From Epsilonproteobacteria bacterium UBA6211 (GTDB lineage: Bacteria; Campylobacterota; Campylobacteria; Campylobacterales; Arcobacteraceae), in contig DISL01000086.1 in NCBI GenBank assembly GCA_002421845.1, positions 1 to 15,253 on the forward strand: a stretch of 15,253 nucleotides of DNA, written 5' to 3'. The notes beneath the pieces are model-generated. The model searched no databases and had not been told where the DNA came from. It was given only the letters and a program-made list of their open reading frames with translations. A program made the position numbers and the translations under genes. Within the stretch, counting starts at the first letter, position 1. Every line of letters begins with the position of its first letter. Positions 7,959 through 14,620 of the stretch are shown here, piece by piece.

Positions 7959-9221
7959 TTATTGTTCTATTCGTATCATAGCAGGTTTTTCTTGAATAAA
8001 ATCAAGTTTTTCTATTTCACCTAACGCTTTAATTATATCAGATTCTTTTGACTTGTGAGTTGCAAGTAAAAGATTTGAAAAACCGCTTTCAAGAGGTTTT
8101 TGTAAAATCTTCTCTATAGAGATACTACATTTTGACAAAATAGAGGCTACACTAGCCAAAACACCGGTCTTGTCTTCTACTTTGAGTCTTATGTAATAAT
8201 TGGTCTCTATGTCGTTTTTCTCTGCAAGTGTAAGTCCGCTTTCTAAAGGTTTGTTAAAACCTAACATAGGTGAACCTTTGCCACGTCTTGCAATATCTAT
8301 AATATTAGCTATTACGGCACTTGCCGTTGCATTTCCACCTGCTCCGGCACCGTAATACATAGTTTCGCCTACTTTATCACCGACTACGCTAATACCGTTC
8401 ATAACACCGTCAACTTTTGCTATCATCTCTTTATTTGGAATAAGTACCGGATGAACTCTAAGTTCTACGAGTTTGCCTCGTTTTTTGGCAATACCAAGAA
8501 GTTTGATAGAATAGTTAAACTCTTTTGCAAAATCTATATCACAAGTGGTTATATTTTCTATACCCTCTATCAAAATATCTTCCGGTTTAGCATCTATACC
8601 GTAAGCTATAGAAGCAAGTATAAGAAGTTTGTGAGCAGCGTCATATCCACCTACGTCAAAGGTTGGGTCAGCTTCAGCGTATCCAAGCTCTTGAGCCTCT
8701 TTAAGTACATCGGCAAAAGAAGCACCCTCGTTTATCATTTTTGTTAGGATAAAGTTACAAGTACCGTTTATAATACCTTTTATAGATAAGATATGGTTTG
8801 CACTCAATCCCTCTCTTAAGGCATTGATGATAGGAATACCACCTGCAACACTCGCTTCAAATTCAAAAGGAACGTTACCTGCAATTTCTTCAAGCTCGTA
8901 TCTATGGTATGCAAGTAATGCTTTGTTTGCTGTTACTACGGCTTTGCCTTTTGCTAGAGCTGTTTTTACTATTTCGTAAGGTTTCTCAACACCACCCATA
9001 AGCTCAACTATTAGGTCTATACTTTCATCATTAAGTGCTAAATTTACATCATCTGTTAGCGGTATATCCACATCTCTTTTTTTAGCTAAATTATTTACAA
9101 CACCAAGAACAGGTACTATTTCTACACCTGCTCTTGCTTTGATTACTTCAGAGTTGTCTTTTAATATTTGTACTACGCTACTTCCAACAGTTCCTACACC
9201 TAAGATTGCAATTTTCAACAT
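7959..9221 (-). CDS. hom: Homoserine dehydrogenase with ACT domain
   Basis: Reduces aspartate semialdehyde to homoserine, the branch toward threonine and methionine, in the cytoplasm. The 420-residue protein has a Rossmann NAD(P) site GVGTVG (8-13), TANK with K100, and the central catalytic region EADPTFDVGGYDAAHK (183-198), which holds the conserved acidic residues and K198. YGAGAGGNATA (291-301) follows. A C-terminal ACT domain (about 341-415) starts at YYIRLKVEDKTGVLA and in this family mediates feedback inhibition, usually by threonine. Length and layout match the monofunctional bacterial enzyme; no aspartokinase is fused. The ATG is preceded by AAGGT. It starts 8 nt after the aminotransferase stop, so it is in the same operon. 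Confidence 0.97.
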   Translation of the reverse strand: MLKIAILGVGTVGSSVVQILKDNSEVIKARAGVEIVPVLGVVNNLAKKRDVDIPLTDDVNLALNDESIDLIVELMGGVEKPYEIVKTALAKGKAVVTANKALLAYHRYELEEIAGNVPFEFEASVAGGIPIINALREGLSANHILSIKGIINGTCNFILTKMINEGASFADVLKEAQELGYAEADPTFDVGGYDAAHKLLILASIAYGIDAKPEDILIEGIENITTCDIDFAKEFNYSIKLLGIAKKRGKLVELRVHPVLIPNKEMIAKVDGVMNGISVVGDKVGETMYYGAGAGGNATASAVIANIIDIARRGKGSPMLGFNKPLESGLTLAEKNDIETNYYIRLKVEDKTGVLASVASILSKCSISIEKILQKPLESGFSNLLLATHKSKESDIIKALGEIEKLDFIQEKPAMIRIEQ

Positions 9222-9229
9222 TTTTTACC

Positions 9230-10432
9230 TTATGAGTTTAAATATTTTTTGATATTTTTCGCTGCTTGTCTAATTCTTTTTTCATTTTCGATTAAAGCAA
9301 TTCTAACATAATCATCACCGTAGTGACCAAACCCGATTCCAGGGCTTACTGCAACTTTTGCATGTGTTAGAAGTTCTTTTGAAAATTCTAATGATTTAAG
9401 ATGAGCTTTTTGTTTTGGTATTTTCGCCCAAATAAACATACTAGCTTTTGGTGCAGTCATTTCCCATCCTGCTTTATTAAATGCCTCTACCATAACATCT
9501 CTTCTTTTTTGGTAAGTCATTCTTATATCTTCAACACAATCTTGTGGACCGTCAAGTGCAACTGTAGCAGCCACTTGGATAGGTGTAAACATACCGTAAT
9601 CTAACCATGACTTGATTCTTTTTAGAGCATTTACAAGTCTTGGATTTCCTACTACAAATCCTACTCTCCATCCTGCCATATTGTAGCTTTTACTTAAAGT
9701 GTAGCTCTCAACTGCAACATCTTTAGCTCCGGGTACGCTTAAAATAGAAGGAGTTTTATAATCATCAAATGCAAGGTCTGCATAAGCTATATCACTGATT
9801 ACATAAAATCTCTCTCTTTTTGCCATATCAACTATTCTTTCGTAAAACTGTGGAGTAACCGTAGCACTTGAAGGGTTGTGCGGGAAGTTTACAACCACGT
9901 ATTTTACTCTAGGGATTGATTCATTTATAGTTTTTTGAAGATTTTGGAAAAATAAATCTTCATCTACCTCATACTTTCCGTTAAATACTAATTCCATTTT
10001 ATGTACGGCTGCACCTGCAAGCATAAAAGCATATGAGTGAATAGGGTAAGTTGGGTCAGGAACTACTGCAACATCACCTACATTTACGATAGCCTCTACA
10101 AGGTGAACATAACCCTCTTTACTTCCTATAGTAGCAACAGCTTCTGTTTTATAGTCTAAATCTACATTATATTTTCTTTTATACCAGTTACAAATAGCAA
10201 GTCTTAGCTTATCTATACCTGCTGAAGCAGAGTATCTGTGAGCTTTTGGCTTTCTTGCTGTTTCTATTAGTTTATCAACTATATGTTTTGGCGTAGGACC
10301 GTCAGGATTTCCCATAGAAAAATCTATAATATCCTCACCGTTTCTTCTAGCTTCCATTTTCAAATCATTAACAACAGCAAACACGTAGTTTGGAAGTCTT
10401 TTTAATCTCTCAAATTCAATTTCATTAAACAC
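9230..10432 (-). CDS. alaC: PLP-dependent class I aminotransferase, AlaC-like
   Basis: A 400-residue cytoplasmic fold-type I aminotransferase. The Schiff-base lysine is K248 in TLSKSYNMAGWRVGF; D214 and Y217 (SDIAYADL) and N186 (FPHNPSS) contact the cofactor; R256 should bind its phosphate and R377 (DYVRIAL) the substrate carboxylate. Long stretches such as the N-terminal DFSMGNPDG and the C-terminal SPGIGFG and ALIEN resemble E. coli AlaC, the glutamate-pyruvate transaminase. Relatives in Campylobacterota are often labelled aspB or LL-diaminopimelate aminotransferase, so the real substrate is not certain; beside hom, an aspartate-family role is possible. The start is GTG at 10432, supported by AAGGGG six bases upstream. 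That ribosome site lies inside the last codons of the preceding gene, whose stop is 3 nt away. Confidence 0.92.
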   Translation of the reverse strand: MFNEIEFERLKRLPNYVFAVVNDLKMEARRNGEDIIDFSMGNPDGPTPKHIVDKLIETARKPKAHRYSASAGIDKLRLAICNWYKRKYNVDLDYKTEAVATIGSKEGYVHLVEAIVNVGDVAVVPDPTYPIHSYAFMLAGAAVHKMELVFNGKYEVDEDLFFQNLQKTINESIPRVKYVVVNFPHNPSSATVTPQFYERIVDMAKRERFYVISDIAYADLAFDDYKTPSILSVPGAKDVAVESYTLSKSYNMAGWRVGFVVGNPRLVNALKRIKSWLDYGMFTPIQVAATVALDGPQDCVEDIRMTYQKRRDVMVEAFNKAGWEMTAPKASMFIWAKIPKQKAHLKSLEFSKELLTHAKVAVSPGIGFGHYGDDYVRIALIENEKRIRQAAKNIKKYLNS

Positions 10433-10435
10433 TTG

Positions 10436-11257
10436 TTACCCCTTAATTACTAGAGTCAATCCTCTTTTTATATTTACCAGATTATATAAATCACCTATTT
10501 GAATATATTTTGTCCCTGCCGGAACAGCCGATTTTATTCCGCTGAAAGTATCTTGTTTTTCAATTACATACAACGGATTTAATTTATCATCATAAAAAAC
10601 AATATATGGGAACCAATTATCAAGTTTTTTACTTGCTATATTTATTTCACTTGCTCTATCTATTTGTATTAAATAAGGTTTTAGAGGTTTTGGCAATGAT
10701 ATTTTCTCATCGGTTGCAACAAATAAAGCATCACTAGCCATAGCATTTTTCATATCTATTTTGTATATCCAAGCTTCATTGTCTTTTTTTGTAATATCAA
10801 GTATTCTAACCTGATTTTTATTCAACTCGCGAGAAAGTAATATCGGGTCAACTTTGTATTCCGTATTTAATACTATAGAAATCTTTAAAAAGTTCTCTTT
10901 AGAGTTTTTTTCGATATTTTGTATGAAGTAATATTGATACCCCATAGAATTTAGTACACTTTTTATTATGTACACACTATTTAATGACAAGTCATTTGTT
11001 CTAAACTCAAGAGTAAAATCTTGAGGATCTACAAATCTTAATTTTAATAAACCATTTTTTCTAAGTTCTTCTAGAACAGCAACTACGTTTAGCTCCCCTC
11101 CTGCAAGAAATTTATTTTCATCCTGAAATAGCACTGTTATTATATTTTTGTTTTTGTTGTATTCATTATAGCCTATAATATCTGCTATTTTATTGTGTAA
11201 TGCAGAAGCATTAAGAATACTAATTAAACACAAAAATAAAAACAATACCTTTTTCAA
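10436..11257 (-). CDS. Periplasmic protein of unknown function
   Basis: I do not recognise a named family. The 273-residue product begins with a clear signal peptide (MKK, hydrophobic 4-15, cleavage near LNASA 16-20), so it should be periplasmic. No further membrane helix, cysteine pair or catalytic motif is evident. The N-terminal half (about 60-150) alternates helix and strand and contains LRKNGLLKLRF and LNSMGYQYYF, suggesting two small alpha/beta units. The C-terminal third (about 195-273) is beta-rich. It lies 2 nt after the rlmB-type gene and its last codons hold the ribosome site for the aminotransferase. As I recall, C. jejuni has a putative periplasmic protein at the same place (Cj0151c), which would make it a conserved Campylobacterota gene. 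Its presence in a translation and amino-acid operon does not reveal its job. Confidence 0.85.
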   Translation of the reverse strand: MKKVLFLFLCLISILNASALHNKIADIIGYNEYNKNKNIITVLFQDENKFLAGGELNVVAVLEELRKNGLLKLRFVDPQDFTLEFRTNDLSLNSVYIIKSVLNSMGYQYYFIQNIEKNSKENFLKISIVLNTEYKVDPILLSRELNKNQVRILDITKKDNEAWIYKIDMKNAMASDALFVATDEKISLPKPLKPYLIQIDRASEINIASKKLDNWFPYIVFYDDKLNPLYVIEKQDTFSGIKSAVPAGTKYIQIGDLYNLVNIKRGLTLVIKG

Positions 11258-11259
11258 TC

Positions 11260-11943
11260 TTAACCTTTTAACTGATGTACTAAAATTGCGGTTGCTACCG
11301 ATACGTTTAACGAATCGAAGACTCTAGCCATTTTGATAGAGACTTTGTGATCTAGCTTTTTGATTACTTTATTATGTAAACCGTTACCCTCACTGCCAAC
11401 TATAAGTGCAATTTTATTCAAATTATGTTTAAAGTTTTTTATATCTTCACCGTCCATATCAGCTCCGACTAGTGAAAATTGTTCAAATTTGAGTTGATTT
11501 AGCAAATCACTTATATCAAAATGGACTGCTATAGGCATATTGAGTGCACTTCCGGAGCTTGTACGGACAAGTTGTTCCATTTTTACATCTCTTATACCGG
11601 TTATTACTATGCCGTCCACACCAAGGGCATAGGAAGTTCGTATAATAGCTCCGATATTGCCCATATCCGTTAAAGAATCCAAAATCAATAAAAACTTACT
11701 TTTTTTAATCTCATTAAGAGTCGTAAATTCAAACTCTTTTATTTTTAAAAAGTACCCTTGATGGTTTCCACCGTGAGCTAAAGCTTGAGCTTTTTTGCTA
11801 TCAAGTTTTATTATAGGTTTTTGAAGTCTTGAAAATTTAGAAAATAGTTTTGGCTCTATATCTTTAGAGAACATTACTTCTTCTATTAAATCACTGTGAT
11901 TATCGAGTACGAAAAGTACTATTTGTTTACCGTATATTATCAT
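11260..11943 (-). CDS. rlmB: SpoU/TrmH-family 23S rRNA 2'-O-methyltransferase (RlmB type)
   Basis: A 227-residue SAM-dependent methyltransferase, by family most likely acting on Gm2251 of 23S rRNA. A short N-terminal substrate-binding part (1-70, with HQGYFLKI at 61-68) precedes the knotted SPOUT domain. Motif 1 is NIGAIIRT (96-103, with N96 and R102), motif 2 IVGSEGNGL (181-189) and motif 3 SLNVSVATAILVHQL (211-225). It is slightly shorter than E. coli RlmB (243). TrmH-type tRNA methylation cannot be excluded from sequence alone. The ATG is 2 nt after the rsmI stop with only a weak ribosome site (GGA about 12 bases upstream), so translation is probably coupled to rsmI. Confidence 0.9.
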   Translation of the reverse strand: MIIYGKQIVLFVLDNHSDLIEEVMFSKDIEPKLFSKFSRLQKPIIKLDSKKAQALAHGGNHQGYFLKIKEFEFTTLNEIKKSKFLLILDSLTDMGNIGAIIRTSYALGVDGIVITGIRDVKMEQLVRTSSGSALNMPIAVHFDISDLLNQLKFEQFSLVGADMDGEDIKNFKHNLNKIALIVGSEGNGLHNKVIKKLDHKVSIKMARVFDSLNVSVATAILVHQLKG

Positions 11944-11945
11944 TT

Positions 11946-12764
11946 TTAAATTTTATCCAAAATTTCCTCATAAGCAACTTTTACAGGGATACCTTTTAGT
12001 TTTGCTATGAGTTTAGCTTTTTGTTTTGGTGGAATATCCAAATCTTTTATATCATCAAATCCAAGCAAAACTCCGTCTGATTTAATACCTTCTATGATAA
12101 CTACCCATTCACCTTTTGGTTCTTTGTCTTTTTTAAATAGTTCATATAGATTTTTCGCACTATCTTTATAAATAGTTTGATACATTTTGCTTATCTCTTT
12201 TGCCATAAAAACTATTCTTTGTGAATCCATTGAAGATAACTCTTTTAGAAGTTGTGTTACCCTTTTTGGCGATTCATAAAGTATAGTGACAAACGGATAA
12301 GAAAAAATCTTTTGTAGCTCTTCAAGCCTATTTTGTTCTTTATGGGGTAAAAATCCATAAAACAAAAACTCTTTGTTATCAAATCCACTCATTGCATAAG
12401 AAGTAATAGCCGCATTTGCTCCAGGGAGTACATCGTAAGGAATTTTGTTTTTTATACAATATTCTACTATTTTAGCACCTGGGTCACTAATACAAGGCAT
12501 ACCAGCATCACTAACATAAACAATATTTTGATTTGTATCTATAGTTTTTAGTTTCTCTAAAAAATCGTTTTCATTGTGGGAATGTACCGAGATAAACTCT
12601 TTTGGGTTGAATGTTTTGTCAAGTCTTTGTGAGATAAGATTTAGAAGTTGTTTCGTGACTCTTGTGTCTTCACACAAAAAAACTTCTGCACTCTCCAAAG
12701 CCTTAATAGATCTATAAGATATATCTTCAAGGTTTCCTATTGGAGTAGGTACAAAAGTTATCAC
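11946..12764 (-). CDS. rsmI: 16S rRNA (cytidine1402-2'-O)-methyltransferase
   Basis: A 272-residue SAM-dependent enzyme of the tetrapyrrole-methylase fold that adds the ribose methyl of m4Cm1402 in the ribosomal P site. Diagnostic motifs are TPIGNLEDIS (7-16), CEDTR (31-35), SDAGMPCISDPG (85-96), LPGANA (113-118), ESPKR (164-168) and GEW (218-220). Length is near the family norm. The start must be the GTG at 12764, since the conserved TPIGN motif begins six residues later. It lacks a clear Shine-Dalgarno site: the 12 nt between the rpmE stop and the GTG read TCTCACAAAAAA. It is probably translated by coupling to rpmE. Confidence 0.96.
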   Translation of the reverse strand: MITFVPTPIGNLEDISYRSIKALESAEVFLCEDTRVTKQLLNLISQRLDKTFNPKEFISVHSHNENDFLEKLKTIDTNQNIVYVSDAGMPCISDPGAKIVEYCIKNKIPYDVLPGANAAITSYAMSGFDNKEFLFYGFLPHKEQNRLEELQKIFSYPFVTILYESPKRVTQLLKELSSMDSQRIVFMAKEISKMYQTIYKDSAKNLYELFKKDKEPKGEWVVIIEGIKSDGVLLGFDDIKDLDIPPKQKAKLIAKLKGIPVKVAYEEILDKI

Positions 12765-12776
12765 TTTTTTGTGAGA

Positions 12777-12977
12777 TTATTTCATAGCGTATTTAGCTTT
12801 GAATTTCTCAACTCTACCAGCAGCATCAACCATTCTTTGCTCACCTGTGAAAAATGGGTGGCAAGAAGAACAAATATCAACTCTTAGGTTTTCAGTGTTT
12901 GATTTTGTTTCAAATGAGTTTCCACAAGCACAAGTTACTGTACAAGCTTTGTAATCCGGGTGAATATTCTTTTTCAT
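12777..12977 (-). CDS. rpmE: 50S ribosomal protein L31, zinc type
   Basis: A 66-residue protein of the large ribosomal subunit. I start it at the ATG ending at 12977 (MKKNIHPDYK). The ribosome site AAGGA is too close to the other in-frame ATG at 12983 but ideally spaced for this one, and L31 proteins usually begin MKK. Numbered from MKK, the zinc ligands are C16 and C18 (CACG) plus C36 and C39 (CSSCHPFFTG), so this is the C+ form, which serves as a zinc store in some bacteria. It is the first gene of the operon running down to the cytochrome c. A strong promoter and two palindromes lie upstream. Confidence 0.98.
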   Translation of the reverse strand: MKKNIHPDYKACTVTCACGNSFETKSNTENLRVDICSSCHPFFTGEQRMVDAAGRVEKFKAKYAMK

Positions 12978-13000
12978 TGTCATTTCCTTTTTGACTGTTT

Positions 13001-13027
13001 TATAGCTATATGTAAGACATTTTACAT
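13001..13027 (-). promoter_or_regulatory. Two palindromes in the rpmE leader
   Basis: ATGTAA (13010-13015) and TTACAT (13022-13027) form an exact inverted repeat with a 6-nt spacer. TATAGCTATA (13001-13010) next to it is a perfect 10-bp palindrome. Both fall in the roughly 57-nt leader between the predicted rpmE transcription start and its ATG. They could form RNA structure for L31 autoregulation or be a protein operator. Both are A/T-rich, so stability is modest. Confidence 0.4.
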
Positions 13028-13040
13028 TTTAAAGTTCGAG

Positions 13041-13046
13041 ATTATA
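13041..13046 (-). promoter_or_regulatory. Extended -10 promoter of the rpmE operon
   Basis: On the minus strand this reads TGGTATAAT, a full extended -10 (TG-n-TATAAT), about 64 nt upstream of the rpmE ATG. The hexamer is built from the last codon and stop of miaA (GTA TAA T). No -35 consensus is visible, as expected for an extended -10. Transcription should start near 13034. Confidence 0.65.
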
Positions 13047-13920
13047 CCAAAAAATACTTAAAAATTTCTTTTTTGAGTGCATTAATCTCATTTTTTTGAT
13101 GGAACGGGAGTTGTGTTTTGTTAAAAGTTCTTTGTCGCTTGGCAAGTTGGGCTGTGTGAGTAGAGATAAGTTCACATAAATCTTTTTTTGCCACTTTTGC
13201 ATCAAGATAGTCCAAAACTTCTATAATTCCTATGGATTTCATAGAATTTAGGTTTCGGTTGTATTTTTTTTCAAGACCTATTACCTCCTCTATAAGTCCG
13301 TTTTTTATCATTTTTTGAGTACGTAAAAATATTCTTTGACGTAAAATTTCCACATCCCACTCAATTTCAAATATATCTATATCTTTTATAATAGGCTCTT
13401 TTTTGTACGTTGCAAAAAATTCACTAGGAGTAAGATTTGACGACAAATATATATTGTATGCTTTTTCTATTCTATATGTGTCGTTTTTGTCGATTTTTAG
13501 CATATATGTAGGGTCGATTTCTACCAATTTATCATAGGCTTCATGATGTGGAATATCTATTGTCTTATCTATTGATGAGTCATTTGAGCTTAGACCTTCA
13601 AGTAAGGTTTTTAGATAAAAACTACTTCCACCGGTGATAATAAGATTTTTACCATTGTTTTTTGCAAAATTTAAAGCTTCGCTATAACACTCTATAAAGT
13701 CTGTAACACCGAATTGGTATGAGGGATAAACTACATCTATACCGAAATGTTTTATACCTGACATCTCCTCACTGGTAGGTTTTGCAGAGGCTATGTCTAT
13801 CTCTTTATATACGCTTAGTGAATCAAGAGATAAAATGATAGAGTTTGTTTTTAGGGCTACTTCTATACTAAGGTCACTTTTTCCAGAAGCCGTAGTTCCT
13901 ATTATTGCTATTTGTTTCAT
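13042..13920 (-). CDS. miaA: tRNA dimethylallyltransferase
   Basis: Transfers the dimethylallyl group of DMAPP to N6 of A37 in tRNAs reading UNN codons. The 292-residue protein starts with a P-loop GTTASGKS (8-15), then SLDSLSVYKEIDIASAKPT (31-49, matching the family 'DS..VY..ldIgTAKp'). GGSSFYLKTL (97-106), SIGIIEVLDYL (229-239) and AKRQRTF (260-266) follow. Several positions are divergent compared with E. coli (GTG to GSS, IGYRE to IGIIE), as is usual in Campylobacterota forms. It is a little shorter than the 316-residue E. coli enzyme. No clear ribosome site is seen before the ATG. It starts 39 nt after the 75-residue gene and its end carries the rpmE promoter. Confidence 0.94.
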   Translation of the reverse strand: MKQIAIIGTTASGKSDLSIEVALKTNSIILSLDSLSVYKEIDIASAKPTSEEMSGIKHFGIDVVYPSYQFGVTDFIECYSEALNFAKNNGKNLIITGGSSFYLKTLLEGLSSNDSSIDKTIDIPHHEAYDKLVEIDPTYMLKIDKNDTYRIEKAYNIYLSSNLTPSEFFATYKKEPIIKDIDIFEIEWDVEILRQRIFLRTQKMIKNGLIEEVIGLEKKYNRNLNSMKSIGIIEVLDYLDAKVAKKDLCELISTHTAQLAKRQRTFNKTQLPFHQKNEINALKKEIFKYFLV

Positions 13921-13959
13921 AGATAGTATTTTAACTTTTGAGAGCTTAATTTTAGGGAG

Positions 13960-14187
13960 TTAACTCATATAATACGATATAGGTGTTTTTTTGACTATTT
14001 TATAGTTTTCCGCTTTTGTTATATCTTGAAGGTATTTGGGCTCTATGTTATGAAGGGCTATAATTTCTACTATATACTCATCCATTACCCATCCATACTT
14101 TGTATCTTGGATTTTGTTTTTTTTAAATAGTTTAATTAGCTCGTCTCTCGATATTATTTGTTCTTTCAACTGTTGCCTTGAGTTCAT
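13960..14187 (-). CDS. Small unknown protein, 75 residues
   Basis: No family recognised. The product is charged and probably soluble (many K, E, D; no signal peptide or membrane helix, no cysteine). Helical segments are likely at 5-25 and 37-47, and aromatic residues cluster near 31-39 (YGWVMDEY) and at the C-terminus. Support for being real: a good TATAAT (14217-14222, minus strand) sits 30 nt before the ATG, the frame fills the space before miaA on the same strand, and base use matches its neighbours. Against: the ribosome site is poor. It may be co-transcribed with miaA, 39 nt away. Its stop codon lies within a 10-bp palindrome, GAGTTAACTC (13957-13966). Confidence 0.6.
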   Translation of the reverse strand: MNSRQQLKEQIISRDELIKLFKKNKIQDTKYGWVMDEYIVEIIALHNIEPKYLQDITKAENYKIVKKTPISYYMS

Positions 14188-14216
14188 TTTATAGGTATAT
14201 TATATTTATGAGTGAC

Positions 14217-14222
14217 ATTATA
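14217..14222 (-). promoter_or_regulatory. Candidate -10 for the 75-residue gene and miaA
   Basis: On the minus strand this reads TTTGTATAAT, with TATAAT 30 nt before the ATG at 14187, implying a short leader of about 20 nt. No -35 consensus is visible. Confidence 0.4.
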
Positions 14223-14239
14223 CAAAAAAATTATATAAA

Positions 14240-14268
14240 TTGTCTATATTTTTGTAATACTTTATAAT
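14240..14268 (+). promoter_or_regulatory. Sigma70-type promoter for the 69-residue membrane protein
   Basis: TTGTCT (14240-14245) and TATAAT (14263-14268) are separated by exactly 17 nt and point toward the gene at 14352. Transcription would start near 14275, giving a leader of about 77 nt. The -10 falls inside a tandem direct repeat and between the arms of a 9-bp inverted repeat. Confidence 0.5.
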
Positions 14269-14280
14269 ACTTTACAAAAA
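14249..14280. repeat. Inverted repeat enclosing a tandem 10-mer
   Basis: TTTTTGTAA (14249-14257) and TTACAAAAA (14272-14280) are exact complements. TAATACTTTA occurs twice back to back (14255-14264 and 14265-14274). The structure surrounds the predicted -10 and may be an operator. The region is very A/T-rich, which raises the chance of accidental symmetry. Confidence 0.45.
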
Positions 14281-14295
14281 AACAGTACTCTTTTG

Positions 14296-14326
14296 TTTAA
14301 CAATTATTTAACAATGTTTTGTTAAA
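14296..14326. repeat. Three TTTAACAA boxes, two facing each other
   Basis: TTTAACAAT occurs at 14296-14304 and 14307-14315, an 11-bp period that puts the copies on the same DNA face. The second copy forms a perfect inverted repeat with TTGTTAAA (14319-14326), with 8-bp arms and a 4-nt spacer. It lies in the leader of the 69-residue gene. This looks like a dimeric regulator site plus a third half-site. I cannot name the regulator. Confidence 0.5.
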
Positions 14327-14351
14327 ATTATAAAAAACATAAAGGATACTT

Positions 14352-14561
14352 ATGAGTAAATTAAATAGTGAACCGACTTTAGACAAAATTGACGACTATA
14401 ATAATAAAGAATCAAAAGAGAAAAGTAAGACTATAAAGCTTGTGATTTTAGTTATTTTGGTAATAGGTGCGTTATACTCTGGGGCTAAATACTATTTTAG
14501 TGATGTTAGTGATTATATAGGTACACAAGAGACTCCAGGTATTAATACTGCTAGGAATTAA
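14352..14561 (+). CDS. Small single-pass membrane protein, 69 residues
   Basis: No family recognised. The start has a good AAGGA ribosome site eight bases before the ATG. Residues 1-27 are strongly charged and soluble. A hydrophobic helix (about 28-46, TIKLVILVILVIGALYSGA) follows, then a short tail of about 20 residues (KYYFSDVSDYIGTQ, ending in RN). The six K or R residues before the helix suggest the N-terminus stays in the cytoplasm and the tail is outside. It is monocistronic by layout, with its own promoter and a repeat-rich leader. It might be a small regulator or partner of a membrane complex; nothing in the sequence decides this. Confidence 0.7.
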   Translation: MSKLNSEPTLDKIDDYNNKESKEKSKTIKLVILVILVIGALYSGAKYYFSDVSDYIGTQETPGINTARN

Positions 14562-14566
14562 GCTTA

Positions 14567-14620
14567 GGATATGGGATATGGGATATGGCTCACCCAACCC
14601 CTAAATCCTAAATCCTAAAA
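14567..14620. repeat. Two facing heptamer arrays
   Basis: GGATATG is repeated three times exactly (14567-14587). After a 12-nt C-rich spacer, CCTAAAT is repeated twice and then once as CCTAAAA (14600-14620). Read on the minus strand the second array is GGATTTA-like, so the two arrays face each other with related GGAT units. The last unit overlaps the stop codon of the chemoreceptor gene. Partial pairing (TTAGGAT with ATCCTAA) is possible, so it could double as a weak terminator between the convergent genes. Confidence 0.75.

Noticed and set aside
8451..8747. 98-residue open frame on the plus strand
   Set aside because: Antisense to the catalytic region of hom; a by-product of its codon usage.
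9401..9604. 67-residue open frame on the plus strand
   Set aside because: Antisense to the aminotransferase; no initiation signal.
12648..12887. Plus-strand open frame across the rsmI/rpmE junction
   Set aside because: Runs antisense to two well-supported genes.
13957..13966. GAGTTAACTC palindrome as a terminator before miaA
   Set aside because: It has no loop to form a stable hairpin and no following T-run; kept only as a note in the 75-residue gene entry.
14249..14280. Inverted repeat as an intrinsic terminator
   Set aside because: The stem is almost entirely A/T and lies over a promoter between divergent genes, where no terminator is needed.
14308..14325. TTAAC...GTTAA as an NssR-type nitrosative stress box
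   Set aside because: As I recall, that site has a 4-nt spacer between TTAAC and GTTAA; here it is 8 nt, so the match is not convincing.
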